NCBI RefSeq assembly: GCF_026151205.1
Contig: NC_087078.1
Location: 1,693,675 to 1,753,674 of the forward strand
DNA from: Bolinopsis microptera
Lineage: Eukaryota; Ctenophora; Tentaculata; Lobata; Bolinopsidae
Length of the DNA stretch: 60,000 nucleotides
Direction: 5' to 3'
Positions 1 through 12,639 of the stretch are shown one piece after another. The translations under genes were made by a program, and so were the position numbers. The notes below the pieces were generated by a model. It saw nothing but the letters and a program-made list of their open reading frames with translations, was not told the origin of the DNA and searched no databases. Numbering within the stretch: position 1 is the first letter of the stretch; each line of letters begins with the position of its first letter.

Positions 1-82
1 GCAGTGCCTTCAGCTCCTCTGCAGCGTAAACGCTCTTCTCGCAGTTTGCGCATTTAGGTGCTCCTCCAAATACACGGGGCAT
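1..82 (-). CDS. LIM-domain protein, first coding exon (partial)
   Basis: On the minus strand an ATG at 82 opens a frame that reads MPRVFGGAPKCANCEKSVYA and continues AEELKAL to the window edge. This is the start of a CRP/CRIP/MLP-type LIM domain: the CxxC pair (two of the zinc ligands) is followed by the usual K-[ST]-V-Y-A-x-E-E. LIM domains bind two zinc ions and act as protein-interaction modules, in this family mostly on the actin cytoskeleton or in the nucleus. The exon strongly resembles exon 1 of the complete LIM gene at 7247-11569 (MPRFASAPKCFVC), so the two are probably tandem paralogues in the same orientation. The remaining exons would lie left of the window, so total length and number of LIM domains are unknown. 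Confidence 0.75.
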   Translation of the reverse strand, partial: MPRVFGGAPKCANCEKSVYAAEELKAL

Positions 83-993
83 TCTAGAATCTTCTACAAG
101 GGTAGATTAGTAGTAATCAAACTTCTAGAAAAAGAGAGAATATTGAAATCAAATGATACTGTAAATATTTAATACAGTAAAGTACTAAACGAAAACTGGT
201 GTCTTGACCAAATTGGGTATAGTTAGATACACGGCTTGACTCTTAAAATCACTTGAAATATTCCCATCAAGTATTTGTAGATAACTTTAAAGATGAGTAA
301 TTTATCCTGTAATATTTATTTCATGACAGAATATTTACATTATTCAATGAAGCAGCTTTCTGTTACAATCTCACTAATGTAGCAGCTCTTTACAAGATCT
401 TTATATGTAGCAAATAAGAGCGAATTATATAATGCATCAATATATTTCACTGTATATTATTACATTTCTTGGAGCACAACACAGCAGCAAAACTACAATA
501 ATTTCGTTCAAACAAACTATCAACAAAGCTCACATCACAAGTCACCATGTCGGATGTGACATTGTAACAACACAGCAAAGGATTTTATCACATGGAACTA
601 CGGTAATGAACAGAGCACAGAGAGTGAGAGGTGGCATTGTGGCAAGTGGCACTGTGGCAACCGTTTTGATAAATACAGTACTACAGAGCATCATACCAGG
701 TGATGTAAACTGATACATTAAAATACAGTGGTAAAATGATATGGTTAACTGGATCTTTCAGGAACCTTGATTGGTGGTTACACTTGATAGGGGGTTTTAG
801 CACCTTACAATTTACATGGACCAGTACATTGTACATGTAGAGATAGTGTAGTGTATACTACTGATAAGATGGTGCATTAACACGTCATGTACTGTTCCTG
901 TGCCCTTCTAAACAACAAAACAAAAACAAAGTGGTTCTTTGCATGACACTTTGAGAACCTCCGACACTGAACACAGCCGAATCAATGCGTCCA
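83..993. other. Upstream/intergenic DNA, no gene recognised
   Basis: This is the 5' flank of the minus-strand LIM exon. A 93-codon plus-strand reading frame at 432-713 has no recognisable domain and low-complexity composition, so I do not call it. No RNA gene or transposon was recognised. Confidence 0.4.
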
Positions 994-1617
994 CTGAGTG
1001 TTGAATAAGGGCTGTAACCATGGTAACTGTGAGTAGCTGGTGAGTGTTGAATAAGGGCTGTAACCATGGTAACTGTGAGTAGCTGGTGAGTGTTGAATAA
1101 GGGCTGTAACCATGGTAACTGTGAGTAGCTGGTGAGTGTTGAATAAGGGCTGTAACCATGGTAACTGTGAGTAGCTGGTGAGTGTTGAATAAGGGCTGTA
1201 ACCATGGTAACTGTGAGTAGCTGGTGAGTGTTGAATAAGGGCTGTAACCATGGTAACTGTGAGTAGCTGGTGAGTGTTGAATAAGGGCTGTAACCATGGT
1301 AACTGTGAGTAGCTGGTGAGTGTTGAATAAGGGCTGGTAACTGTGAGTAGCTGGTGAGTGTTGAATAATGGCTGTAACCATGGTAACTGTGAGTAACTGG
1401 TGAGTGTTGAATAAGGGCTGTAACCATGGTAACTGTGAGTAGCTGGTGAGTGTTGAATAAGGGCTGGTAACTGTGAGTAGCTGGTGAGTGTTGAATAAGG
1501 GCTGTAACCATGGTAACTGTGAGTAACTGGTGAGTGTTGAATAAGGGCTGTAACCATGGTAACTGTGAGTAGCTGGTGAGTGTTGAATAAGGGCTGTAAC
1601 CATGGTAACTGTGAGTA
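994..1617. repeat. 46-bp minisatellite
   Basis: About 13-14 head-to-tail copies of a 46-bp unit containing gtaaccatggtaactgtgag. Successive units start at 1014, 1060 and so on, 46 bp apart. At least two units (near 1335 and 1465) lack 8 bp (taaccatg), and a few carry single-base changes. Because 46 is not a multiple of 3 and the unit contains no minus-strand stop in any phase, all three minus frames stay open, giving spurious frames of up to 246 codons. Confidence 0.95.
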
Positions 1618-4038
1618 CTTGCCAAGTTAAGGTACGGAGATCTCCCGATCTAGTTCGCCCAGTTGGTGACGGAAACTGTCACCAGACCCTTACAATCATT
1701 AAATATTGGAGTTTTCGCATTTCAACGGACAGTGTTTCCAAATTGCTGTTCGCTATCCTCCTGGTGGTGGAGATCAAATGTAGTGAAGTATGAATGTCAG
1801 AGTTTCAGAGTAAAATATATTCCCGCAAAGAGTCAAGCCAGGATACAAGGCTACAACTACAAGGCTATATCTTTAGCTTTTAAAACAGGTATTTAAACAT
1901 CATTACATTAAACAGCGGTCTCGCTATCTCCGCTGAGGACACGAAAGTATTTATAAATAACAGTATAAAGCGGAAGGAGAGTACTGAGAGGTATTTGAGA
2001 GCTCATGGTCAATATACCACACAAACCCACCGAATCATCCTGACAGTGTAAGATGAGACAGCTATCTATCATCAAATGTGCAACCGTTCTGAAGAAAGGT
2101 CCAAAGAATCCAGCATACTGAAATTTCACTGCCACGTAAATAAATTTGTAACTTATTTCCTTTCTGCAGAGCGACGACAGCCGTTGCCGAGAAACATGAG
2201 ACATTTTAAAACTAACATCTTTTCCGAGAAATATACTATGTTGGCTATGAGAATATTAAAAGTATCTGCTTTGTCGCACTTGATATAACAGGGGAAGCAG
2301 GCAAAGACTAGAGCATATAACATGAACACAAAACATAAGAATTGAGAATTCTACACAAATCTACAACAAGAACAATTTAGAGAACTACTGATTTTTTCTT
2401 TTTTATATAAATAGCCGAAACTCAAAGTCAAATTTAGCTGAGTCATCAAATAATCTCACAAGTATACAACACAAGAGTGATGATCACAGCTGAGCTTGCG
2501 TTAACAATAAATCATCAAGTGTAAAATTATTACAATTAATGATCAGGATGCTTTGTTGATCTCTGTGCCAAACACTAATTATCAAACCCAGCATCTACGG
2601 AAGAGAAACTAGCATGTGACAATTGACACACAAAAAGCAATAAAAGTCGAATACTGTAATAAAATGACAAACGACAAAATAGAATACCTTCAATGGAGAC
2701 AACTCACTGGGAAACCTAATGCACATCAATTCTCCTTGTCAGTAACCCAATGAAATGAGAGTCTCGTATAGTAAGGGCAAGGCTAATAAACTCCCGATGC
2801 CCGGGCAAGTGTAGCAATTATTACTGTCGGAACTACCCAGGAAAATTGATCGCCGCCCTAACAGTGGCGTTGCTATATTTGTAGATCAGACCAAATATGG
2901 TCAATTTCCTGTGCACGGTGAGGAAATGTCAGATAAGTGCTGACACTCTTAAATCATGAGGTAATCTGAGGAATTCGCAAGTTTAAATGATATTAAACGC
3001 GGGATTATCATAGTGGTGACCTGTGAGATTGTGGAGAGAAGAGAATTTACCGCAGTAAGTTTAGAGAGCAAGTATATTATAATTACTTAAGTTATTTAAG
3101 TTACATGAGTTATTTAAGTTACCATATTTTAAAAGAAGGTATTTATAACGAACGATTCTGATGTAAGGATTCCCCCACAAATCTGTCAGATACTACATAC
3201 TGTGCGGTCAGTATAGCTGGCTGATATCGCCCGATCACTAAACTGATAACACCTCAATGTCTACGTGTGACCAGATTCTTTAGACTGTTGAGTCCTGAAT
3301 TAGTGAGGCTGTTATAATCGTCATTTGGCATTCCAGAGCGCTTTTTGGAATGCTATCAGGACTGTAATATGGAGGGTTTAAGCGAGACAGGCTATGACAG
3401 TGTATGAGTTACAAACAGTGACATGAGTTACAAACTTGTATGTATTTTGAGGAGACATAAGTTGAATTTGCAAGTAATGAAGTCGAACGGTCAACTTGAA
3501 ACTCGGCAAAGAATTGAAACATTTTATTAGTTGGTAAAATTGCAACACTTGCCAGCAGTGGGCACATCAACAAACCCTAATGTCGTTAAGTGTTGGCACT
3601 TGGCATACTGTCAGGTTTTAACGTTTAATAAATAAGGGGAGTGTCGAAAGAGTTAATGAATGGCTAAAAGGTTTTTAAACTATTGGTACGTTAAACATGG
3701 GCTACAATAGTATAAATTCATGAGGTCCAACGCGGCCTTTGTTAGTTGTTACTGGTAATGAAAAATTCACGCGAAAGTAAAACTACGCCATATTATGACA
3801 TTGTATAAAATGTCTGTTACAAACATTTGAATAAAAATACGGTAACAAAACAGCGGCTCAGGGAAAACTTGTCTCAGCCCGAAAATCTAACCCCACCCCA
3901 AAATGGGAAACTGAATTATTATGCGTTTTACTAACAAATGGCAAATCGTAGTACTGGACGTTGAGTATTGATAACCACGAAAATCAGGACAAATTACAGT
4001 AACTCCGTCTCGGAAACTGAGTAGTTTTTGCCCGGTTT
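1618..4038. other. Intergenic, no feature recognised
   Basis: AT-rich DNA. Short frames on both strands at 1602-2290 overlap each other and have no recognisable domain. I see no gene, RNA gene or clear transposon. Confidence 0.4.
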
Positions 4039-4145
4039 TGCTGATTCCAACATTCTACAAGCACGGCTGACGACGGCTGATGACGGCTGATGACGGCTGA
4101 TTCCAACAGTCTGCAAGCACGGCTGATGACGGCTGATGACGGCTG
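4039..4145. repeat. Short nested tandem repeat
   Basis: A 10-bp motif, gacggctgat, is repeated in runs and separated by a longer repeat, ttccaaca-tct-caagcacg, that occurs twice. It is a small imperfect nested minisatellite. The minus-strand reading frame across it (104 codons, 3984-4298) is probably an artefact. Confidence 0.8.
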
Positions 4146-6074
4146 GTATTGCGGACCTGCTGAAAGCTCCGCAAGTGAAGCCTGTGAACGAACGAGAACA
4201 GCCGAAAACATAACATTATAACAGCTCTCTGAGCTGAGTTTTGATGTTTGTTCTAGAAATTCTTTACACACATGCGTCCAACGTAAGGATTCGGTCACAT
4301 CTACATATTTTTCAACGTAACTCGTATGATAATAGCTTCTTCAGGTTCATTGGAATGCCGACCAGAAAGCAAAAGAAATTTATAACGAAACTGGACTAAA
4401 CACCACAACGGCAAATACAGTACAACCGTGTTAACTGTGAACTGTAACCTAATTTAGATTTGAGAACTCATGGAATTTAAGAACTTGAATTAAAGTAATC
4501 TGAATTTCTCACGTCACACTCGACCGGACAAATCGAATCACGCGTGAAATTTAAGAATAACGCGTGAAACTCCTGATCTGGGAAGAGAGAGGCTATTTCT
4601 CACTTTAACCCCCTGTTGTTACGTAAAGCTCCTCCCCGGGAGGTAGCGGGCCCTTACTGGGAGGTACTCTACGTCACGATCAGTAAACGAGAGTAAATGC
4701 GGGGGAACGAAAGACACCTGTAGAAAAGAGCACATTCTACACAAGTAAACTGTACAGTGTACAGTACAGACTACAGTACACGCTGTACAATTTACTCTCA
4801 CCAATAATTCTATATGAGAAGGAGTTCATTAGACCGAGCCTCACTCTCAGTCTTACCTATGTAGCACTTTTAATTGTTGTGCACGTGTCAAATTATAAAA
4901 CACTGGTCAAGCGAGACGCTCAGCCGAAATTATGAGCCTGAAATAGTGAAGCGCTCACATTTAAAACGAAACTGTTTGAGATTGTGACAGGGCAAAGAGC
5001 AAACCATGGGTAATTCGTTTGTCGACTTCAAAAACGTGAATCTACATTCTACCTCCCGGCACCAATTAATTTTAATCTAATTAAACTTTCATGTGAACAA
5101 AAGTAATTGACCAAAATAATTCCTTTGACTCTAAAATAATTGACAAAAGAATTTAGTCGGTTTACAAAAGGTCCTGGACTCTTTCTGAGGTTACCGAATT
5201 GAATTTACAAAGTGGAATTTAACTGGATGTGAGATTTTGTGCCAAGTAATTAAAGTGAAGTCTAAATATATAATTATAATATACTGTACTATGGTCAATG
5301 GAAGACGTAGCATGCAGAACATAGCTAATTCACTTAAATACCATTACTTAAATACCATTACTGCTTACGCCCTTATTAAACAATCAATATTACAAATTAC
5401 CAAATCATGTAAGCATCGCTCTAAAGATTTGTTAATTAAATATTACATTTAACGCAACAAACAAGTAAATCAGCAACGTTTTGTGCTCAGTTCACCACAG
5501 CAACATGACAAGGGAGGGGGCACCACAACAACCCCGCAGGAACTCTCCAGGAATCCTGCAAAGTGCAACAATTGTGTAAATACCAACAATCAGCTAATGC
5601 CAGAGGAACAGATGTTAATTTGACGGGAGACAGGGGAATCAGTGGGGTTAATTTAGCTTGAGACTAATTTAAATGTTTTTATGTCACGTGGTATGTTTGG
5701 AATGGAGGTTCGTGCCAGGTTCCTGGTAGTTCCTGGAATTCTGGTGTTCTCTCTTCATCGTGGTGGATCTCAGGGGATATCTTGGAATTCAGATTGCACT
5801 TGAGAATTGAGATGACTTACATTCAAGTACTCTCCATCCCCAGATGAAATGAGACAGCTATTTTTAAATATTTGAAAAGTTTACGGAAGTAGCGCAGACT
5901 TAGACGTACCTCTGACAAGGTACAAAGTAAAATACAAAGTATTACTTTGTGTTTAATTAAGTAAGTGTATTCTGTTGATGTCTTCAGATCTTTTGTTATA
6001 TTGAAGTTATTAAAAGAAGGGTGTTAGATGTCTGGTTACTTAACACTTCAAAGTAACATTATTAACGCATTTTG
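4146..6074. other. Intergenic, no feature recognised
   Basis: AT-rich non-coding DNA with scattered short frames. No domain, RNA gene or clear mobile element was seen. Confidence 0.4.
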
Positions 6075-6131
6075 CCTCTTTTACAGCCTCTTTTACTGCC
6101 TATTTTACAGCCTCTTTTACAGCCTCTTTTA
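6075..6131. repeat. 12-bp tandem repeat
   Basis: Five near-perfect copies of cctcttttacag, at 6075, 6087, 6099, 6111 and 6123, with one variant copy. This is a short simple repeat with no sign of function. Confidence 0.9.
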
Positions 6132-6680
6132 ACATCTGTATTACCGTAATACTATAGAGGAGGCTGCAACACGCCTCCTACTTTCGAGATTTAAGCAGAA
6201 TAAGAATAAACAAGATTCAAAAGACTAGTTAAGGGTATATACTTCACTAATCACTACACTATACATTGAACAATTCTAAAGAATAATACCAACGTCACAC
6301 TTTACAACCATACAAAATGACTCGGCCGTTTCGTAAGACCTAATATTTAAAATTTAGCAAATTTGATGACTCTCAATGAATTCACTTTGTAAACTATCCT
6401 TCTACAATATTTCCTCGTATATTGGGTCATGTATTCTGTTTACAATTATAAACCCTCAGTTACTATCCTTATCATACACTACGCCATCACGGTCCAGGAG
6501 AGTTTCCTTAATTATTTAATTACTAATTATCTAATTACTAATTACCAGTTGTATTGATCAGCACGGATTTTAACCAACACAAAGACTAACTCTCTCAGGT
6601 GTTACCCCAAAGTCGCCCATCCATAACATCCCAGCCCCAACAACTGTATAGTGTATAAGCACCTACTCATTACTCCCGCG

Positions 6681-6733
6681 TGACGTCACGACACATGACG
6701 TCACAAGTTGTGACGTCATACACTGTGACGTCA
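6681..6733. promoter_or_regulatory. Four evenly spaced CRE/ATF palindromes
   Basis: Four perfect 8-bp TGACGTCA palindromes start at 6681, 6696, 6711 and 6726, exactly 15 bp apart, with different 7-bp spacers. TGACGTCA is the consensus full cAMP-response element bound by CREB/ATF bZIP dimers. The row lies about 0.5 kb past the stop codon of the LIM gene ending at 7247, so it could act on a neighbouring gene. It could also be a small satellite whose unit happens to contain the palindrome. The spacers differ, which argues for conservation of the site itself. Confidence 0.55.
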
Positions 6734-7246
6734 CACGGCAAGATGCGCGTTACAGCTGCTGTCATATATTGTAACACCAGTATGGGAGCCCGATAAAGTG
6801 CATCCTGTGCGAGGTCACGGACCCCTGTCTGTTCCGCTAGTCACGTCCTCACACAGTCACATGACACATACTATTATCACGCAAATTAAAACATTTTAGC
6901 AAATTTACGAAATAATCGAGGTTAGAGAGTTGAAAGTTGCCCTGTTCTGTTATCATATAATTTATATCTATTGAAAGGGAGACTTTTCTAATTTCGAGAT
7001 TTCGAGATTTATATTTCATATGATATAGTTTATGTCAATTGCACGAATTTAGAAAGACTCACTTTTGGGGCATATATCAAGACGTATAAACGCAATCTTA
7101 GGCAAATAAATCGAGCACATGACAATCTTAAATCTTTTAAATCATGAAAACGACTTCATTCTAAAACACGCAATGACAAAGTCTCTCATTCTCTCTCACA
7201 CTCTCACGATGAAGCTCAAACACATGTAGCGGTGAGTTACTAATCA

Positions 7247-10200
7247 CTATTCAGCTTCTGCTTCAACAGCCTCTGGTTCGACTGCAGCTGTTGCTTCAAC
7301 GTCTACTGCAGCAGGTACTGGTAGACAACCTGCTGTTGAGCCGCCGCCTACTCCTAGTAGATATGTCGCATTATTATTACTTGCTGGCTACTTTGTTTGC
7401 TTTTTAAGAAGTAGTTTTTTTTGATAATTCTTCAAATTGTGCGTATAAAGCTGCTCCATCACACACGAAATAAAAAGAAAAACCTAATAGTATGATAGTG
7501 TAAAACAAACGCGATAAAAAATAGAGCATAATCAAATACCCACGAAACTAAGTAAAATACAGAAAGCTAACAAATGACAAACCGAGCTGAAAAACAATAG
7601 GACATTCTCGCATTTCTTAAAGTCTTAATTAACAATAAACTCGTATACTCAAATTCCCGGCCACCAACTTTGCACACACACACACACACACGAATAACAA
7701 ACAGCAGGATACAACACAAAGAGTTGATAGATTTACTGTTGTTTGCTGATTTACTGTCCCTCGGCATCTAAACAGCCGGCAGTGCATGCGCCGCTCACCC
7801 CTAGGGTGAAACTAACAATCAACATTCGTCCAGTTAATTAATAATATATATATATATATAATATGAAAACAGATAACGCGAACGAAAATTTGCGATGTTG
7901 AATATTATTCAATTGCACACGCATGAAGTTAATATGAAACATTAAACAGATAAATTAAAGCAACATGAAATGGGAAGAAGCTAATTGTGTCTTGGATGTA
8001 CTTGTATAACATAACGAAATGGAGAACGGAGGGTAAGACTAAATTTTAGTGAGTAAATTCCGACGTAAAATAATATAAAACTGTGAGAATCATTAAATTT
8101 ATTTAACAATTTGACCAAAACACATAATCATGGGTAGAGTGGACCGCTGCCAGTGTCTCTCTTTCCCAAACAAAAGGAAATGATATTAATTTGAAAGACC
8201 GTCTGCAAATTTGCAAAATGATACCGAGAATAAAGTCCTTTGCTTTTCCCATTTATTCACGGCTTACGAATTTACACATGCTGTAAGAATCTCTTTGGGT
8301 TGCTTTCGGGTCGATACCTAGTATTCAGTGTCAACCACTATCATTAACAATTGTAATAGATTAAGAAGAAGTACCCGAATTATTCGTAAGCCGTGAATAA
8401 ATGGGAAAAGCGAGCAACTTTACTCTCGGTATCATTTTGCAATTGCGGACGGTCATTCAAATTAATATCATTTCCTTTTGTTTGGGAAAGAGAGACACTG
8501 GCAGCGGTCCACTCTACCCATGATTATGGGTTTTGGTCAAGTATCATCTCTTTTTGATTATATAATGTCTGGGTAAAAAGTTGAAATGTAAACTTCACTA
8601 ATAAAGAGGTAATTTCAACGATTTCGAAATTTAACCGTTGAAAATTCATATATAATGCCATTTTACTGTCATGGGATTGCAAAATTTGTTCGAAATCACG
8701 AATGAGAAAAATTCTCAACTTGCCCACGTGCAAACTTTGAGCGGACGTTGCGTGCGCATACAACTATACAATATAGAATCACCGTAAATTTGGTGTATTA
8801 TAGATTGTTTGATATGCATGCAAAGTTTCAAAAGGTTTCACCAAGGACTTAGATCACAACGGGACTCCAAAGTTGACAGAAAATGGTGAAAATAGCAATT
8901 TTCAGTGATTTTAGCAATTTTCTATCAATTTGGACGTGTTCCCACGTGTGCAACTTTCGATTTTCAAAGTAGCCTAACGCACAATATAAACCTATAGGAA
9001 AGAGAACTGAGCTCCACAACCAAAGGCATGGCCCAACACCAGAGAATACTAATTCACAACTTTTGTGTTTTTATAAAATTATTCTTCAAAAAAGCACTAA
9101 CTTCAATAGCGAACATCTTTATAAAGGAGCAAGGTAGGACAACTTTCCGGTAGATTTTCAGAATGCTTCAAGAACTAATTACCTATCTTCAATGTATGTC
9201 CTCAAATTTTGAATAAAATTACTCCTTAATGTTGTAAAGTCGATTTGAAAAGTTGTTATTTTGTCAAAAATCAAGTTTTTAAAATGGTTAACTTGATGAC
9301 GTTGAATTATTTTTTTATATACCGTGAACTAAAGTCTAAACAATTATCTTCAAGACCTGTGGTCTGAAATGGCTGTATCTTTAAAGCTTTTGAATCTACG
9401 GTCACTTGAATGTAGGCTACAATTGACTGCAATTGACTACCAAAGCTTCATACATAGATATACTTCACGACAATCTGTTGTAAAACAGGGGTTCCAGAAA
9501 ACCCACTTCCCGATACTCCTGAAACATGATTTTTTAAACAGTCGATTTGGTCAAGGTCTAGACGCCCTGCAAAGTACTTTCGATGAGTCTTAATTCCTGA
9601 AATACAATAAAGGGGATATAATAGTACAGGGGGTAAATAGTATTGTGAATATAATGGCAACGGTAATGCTTGCCAGCATTGTGATAACTACATCAAATTT
9701 TGGTTAGAGAAAATTGGTAATCATTAATATGAGACATTAATTAATGTAGTATTAGCCGGAGATAATCTAGAATCATCTCTACGTTTAAGGATCTAAACAG
9801 TGAGTGGAATGATATTTTAAAGAGCATAAAACCAAATACACGTTTAGAGATCGTTTACTAAAGTTAGTGTGAAATCTACACAATAGCTACGTGTAAAGTG
9901 GTTAACGAACAAATAGAGGGAGTCTGAAAATGTCAAAATCTGACTGGGAACGAATAAAGAAATATTTGTCACGAGACAAGTTAGGTCACTGTTTATGAAC
10001 CGTACTTTTAAAAGTACCGTGGAAGAATATGGGTTAAAACACATTTATCACAATCTCACTCTCAACGTTTGTTTTACCAACATTGCCAACATACCTTTAG
10101 GTCCGAAATTCTTGCCATAGCAGTTCTTACAGTAAGGTTCTCCTTCGTGGTCTACCTGTGTACCAGCATTCATACGTTTAGCACAGTGTGTGCACTTAAA

Positions 10201-11569
10201 ACACTCCCTGATGATTTATATCGAGATAACGAAAATAATATTGCTGCAGTTTAATATTCACAATCAAGGGAAGTATTCACCGCTCACGCTGCAGAAAATA
10301 TTCAGCAACGTATGAATTATTCAGTAAGGTTTGAATTCAATATTTATTGAGGTGATTCATGTATTATAACTGTTACGTTGCACCGCAAGTGTTGCTCATA
10401 AGTGTTTGTTTATTTAATATAACCCACACACTACAGTGTTAGATCACATTCCTATCACGAGTAAATATTCCAAACATTTAACATTTAACACTTAACTTCA
10501 ATCCATTTTTAAAGATGAAAATCTGGAATAGGCACCAACGATTACATCGCTTACTCAACGGAATTCATAGACTTCTTAACATACAAAATATTGAATATTA
10601 AGCATTATAAATATATTTTGTTAAGAATAAGATGAAAATCTGGAGTAGGCACCAACGATTACATTACTTACGCAGCGGAATTCACATACTTCTTAACATA
10701 CAAAAATATTGAATATTAAGCATTAAAAATATATTTTTTTAAGTCGACAATCTGGAGTAAAACCTACAATTGCGCGGCTCTCTCTGCGAAATTAACAACT
10801 CTACAAATATCTCACTCTTACACTGCACACCTAATTGACTGTTGCCTGGTACTCAAAAGTTATCTCTCAACACCTACTTGATAAAATACCGTCAAGTTAG
10901 GAATCACATACTTAATAAAATACCGGAATAAAACCTTATTTTGCAGCCAAGAGAGAAAGCTCCAGGACTCTCCAATATAAATAATGAACTGTGCATTTGA
11001 CAGAACAAAAGGATGTCTACCAGTTACTAGTAACTGGTACCAGCTACTTGTTGCCACATCTAATAGCACCGCTATATTAGTAACATTTGGAACGTGGTCT
11101 GTAGTAAGTTAACAGCACGGTACTGAGTACGAGTGATCTGGTGGTGCTATTTTTAGCATGGGCTGTGAAGTAAAAGAAGCTCCGCAGTAGAAGCTGTTTT
11201 AACACTGAGAGGAGTGGGTGGATCTATTTATAGACTAGTAACTGAGTAACACCCAGTAAATGATGGTGTACAACATACCTCTTTATAAGTCAATATGAGA
11301 TGTGTTTCATTGATTACACGAAATAAAATTGATTTGCAGTCAACGGTTTAGATTAACATATACAATTATCTCAAAAGCTTGTTTCACTTTCACACAAAAT
11401 CGTCGCGAATAATTCTGACGAAAACACAAATTCTCCTCACACAATCACACATATTTCCCACTTCCGTTTCTCACTTGTGGTAAAGTCTGTTCAGTGTGCG
11501 AAGTTCCTCAGTAGCAAATACGCTTTTAGTGCATACAAAACATTTGGGGGCAGATGCGAATCTCGGCAT
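7247..11569 (-). CDS. Single-LIM-domain protein (CRP/CRIP-like), complete
   Basis: Three coding exons on the minus strand: 11569-11475 (donor gtgaga), 10207-10095 (acceptor cag, donor gtatg) and 7353-7247 (acceptor ctag, stop TAG). They sum to 315 nt, that is 104 residues plus stop, and both splice phases fit. The protein has one complete LIM domain with zinc ligands C10, C13, H31, C34 / C37, C40, C58, C61 in the canonical spacing. A GPKG motif follows, as in CRP-family proteins, and then a short Ala/Glu-rich acidic tail ending EAEAE. It lacks the Gly-rich repeat and second LIM domain of vertebrate CSRP. LIM proteins of this kind are adaptors on actin structures or in the nucleus. Introns are about 1.27 and 2.74 kb, and the larger contains a transposon copy (8111-9683). 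The exon at 1-82 is a paralogue. Confidence 0.9.
8111..8540. repeat. Foldback head of the composite element
   Basis: A long inverted repeat with arms of roughly 160 bp. It starts TTGACCAAAAC and ends GTTTTGGTCAA, with matching segments throughout, for example the tcccaaacaaaagg and ccttttgtttggga blocks and the ttcacggcttacgaa and ttcgtaagccgtgaa blocks. Just inside each end lies a nested small hairpin around CATAATCATG. The homologous head of copy 2 is at 42434-42950. Confidence 0.85.
8111..9683. mobile_element. Composite mobile element, copy 1 (hairpin-ended)
   Basis: This block in the large LIM intron is homologous from end to end to 42434-44550, and both copies have sharp boundaries. Each is flanked by AT on both sides (8109-8110 and 9684-9685 here). 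The left end is a 430-bp foldback. The right end is a short hairpin, AATGCT-TGCC-AGCATT, about 5 bp from the boundary. No transposase or Rep/helicase frame is seen, so it is non-autonomous. Insertion at A/T, a TC start when read on the minus strand and a subterminal hairpin at the far end resemble Helitron-type elements, but the CTRR terminus is missing, so the class is uncertain. Confidence 0.7.
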
Positions 11570-12639
11570 GGTTTCAAAAACTTGGGATTTTGGTTAGTTC
11601 GTAGTTTTACACTGATATGATGGACACTTCTGCTCTTCTCAAGAAATAATCAATATTTAAAACCGTACATATGATGAAACAGCTGGTCATAGTTTAAATT
11701 CGATGGAATAATATGGAAAAAGCATTGTCAGGCGACAGAAAATCGCAAACTAACTATCAAGCTCTGACTTTGAGTAAAACTGAGTCATGTTCAATTTCAT
11801 GTTCGTTTCTGAAAAAATTGACACGAAATTGACAGGAGCAAACCAAGGAAACAGACAAATAAATTTGTATTTTCCCGTTTAACACCCACACCAGATGTTA
11901 ACCTAATCAAGCAATAAGTGATAGTAAACATACCAACCAGTAAACAAATCGGCAATCACGTTATAAAGGCTTCCATGTAGACGAACAAAATCTATTTTAA
12001 ATTTATAAACGGTAAATAGTCCAGGTTTGAAAGTTGACACGTCACTGTAGGTTTACTACCAAGCTAAATAGGTTAGACAAATTCAATTTAAAAATGCTCA
12101 TTTGATGTCAGAACAAGACTTAGGCAGAAAAATTATTAGTTTAAGAATTTCTGTGCAATAACATCTATGATTAATGATGTTGACCTTCATGTTCAATGTT
12201 CATGGTACAAAACGTTATATAATTTTAAATAAAGGAATACTAATAATCAGGTTCAATATTTTTCATGGTTTACAAGGGTTAAGTTATTGGATGAAATACT
12301 ACAAATAACATTCCTTGGCCTAAACTCTCATGCTAAGTTCTAGTTACCCTGTCGAGTCTTAGAGACAAATTAATCAGATTAAGTGTGTGATTTAATCAAA
12401 TGAAAAAACAACATCTGTATAACAGAATTTCAAAGAGTTTTTCGAAATTGAATCATGCCATATATCAACATCATTCTGTTTGTAAACAGATGATATAAAA
12501 GTTTAGCTTATGACAACAGATTTTAGGAGACTTTTTGTATTTTTAAATAACATGTAAAAATACTTTTTCCAAGTTCAGAAATGATGAGAAAATAACAAAA
12601 TGTAATTATGTTTAAACTTTGTATTATATCTGGACCTTA
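11570..12639. other. 5' flank of the LIM gene, no gene recognised
   Basis: AT-rich upstream region of the minus-strand LIM gene. It should include that gene's promoter and 5' UTR, but I see no clear TATA box or initiator that I would assign. No transposon was recognised. Confidence 0.4.

Noticed and set aside
432-713. 93-codon plus-strand frame
   Set aside because: No domain, signal or splice context; length is expected by chance.
885-1625. Long minus-strand reading frames (up to 246 codons)
   Set aside because: They are a by-product of the 46-bp minisatellite, open in all three frames, with no domain.
1634-1660. Stretch resembling a common cloning-vector start (ggagatctcccgatc)
   Set aside because: The match is a short palindromic BglII-like segment; flanking bases do not continue as vector, so contamination is not supported.
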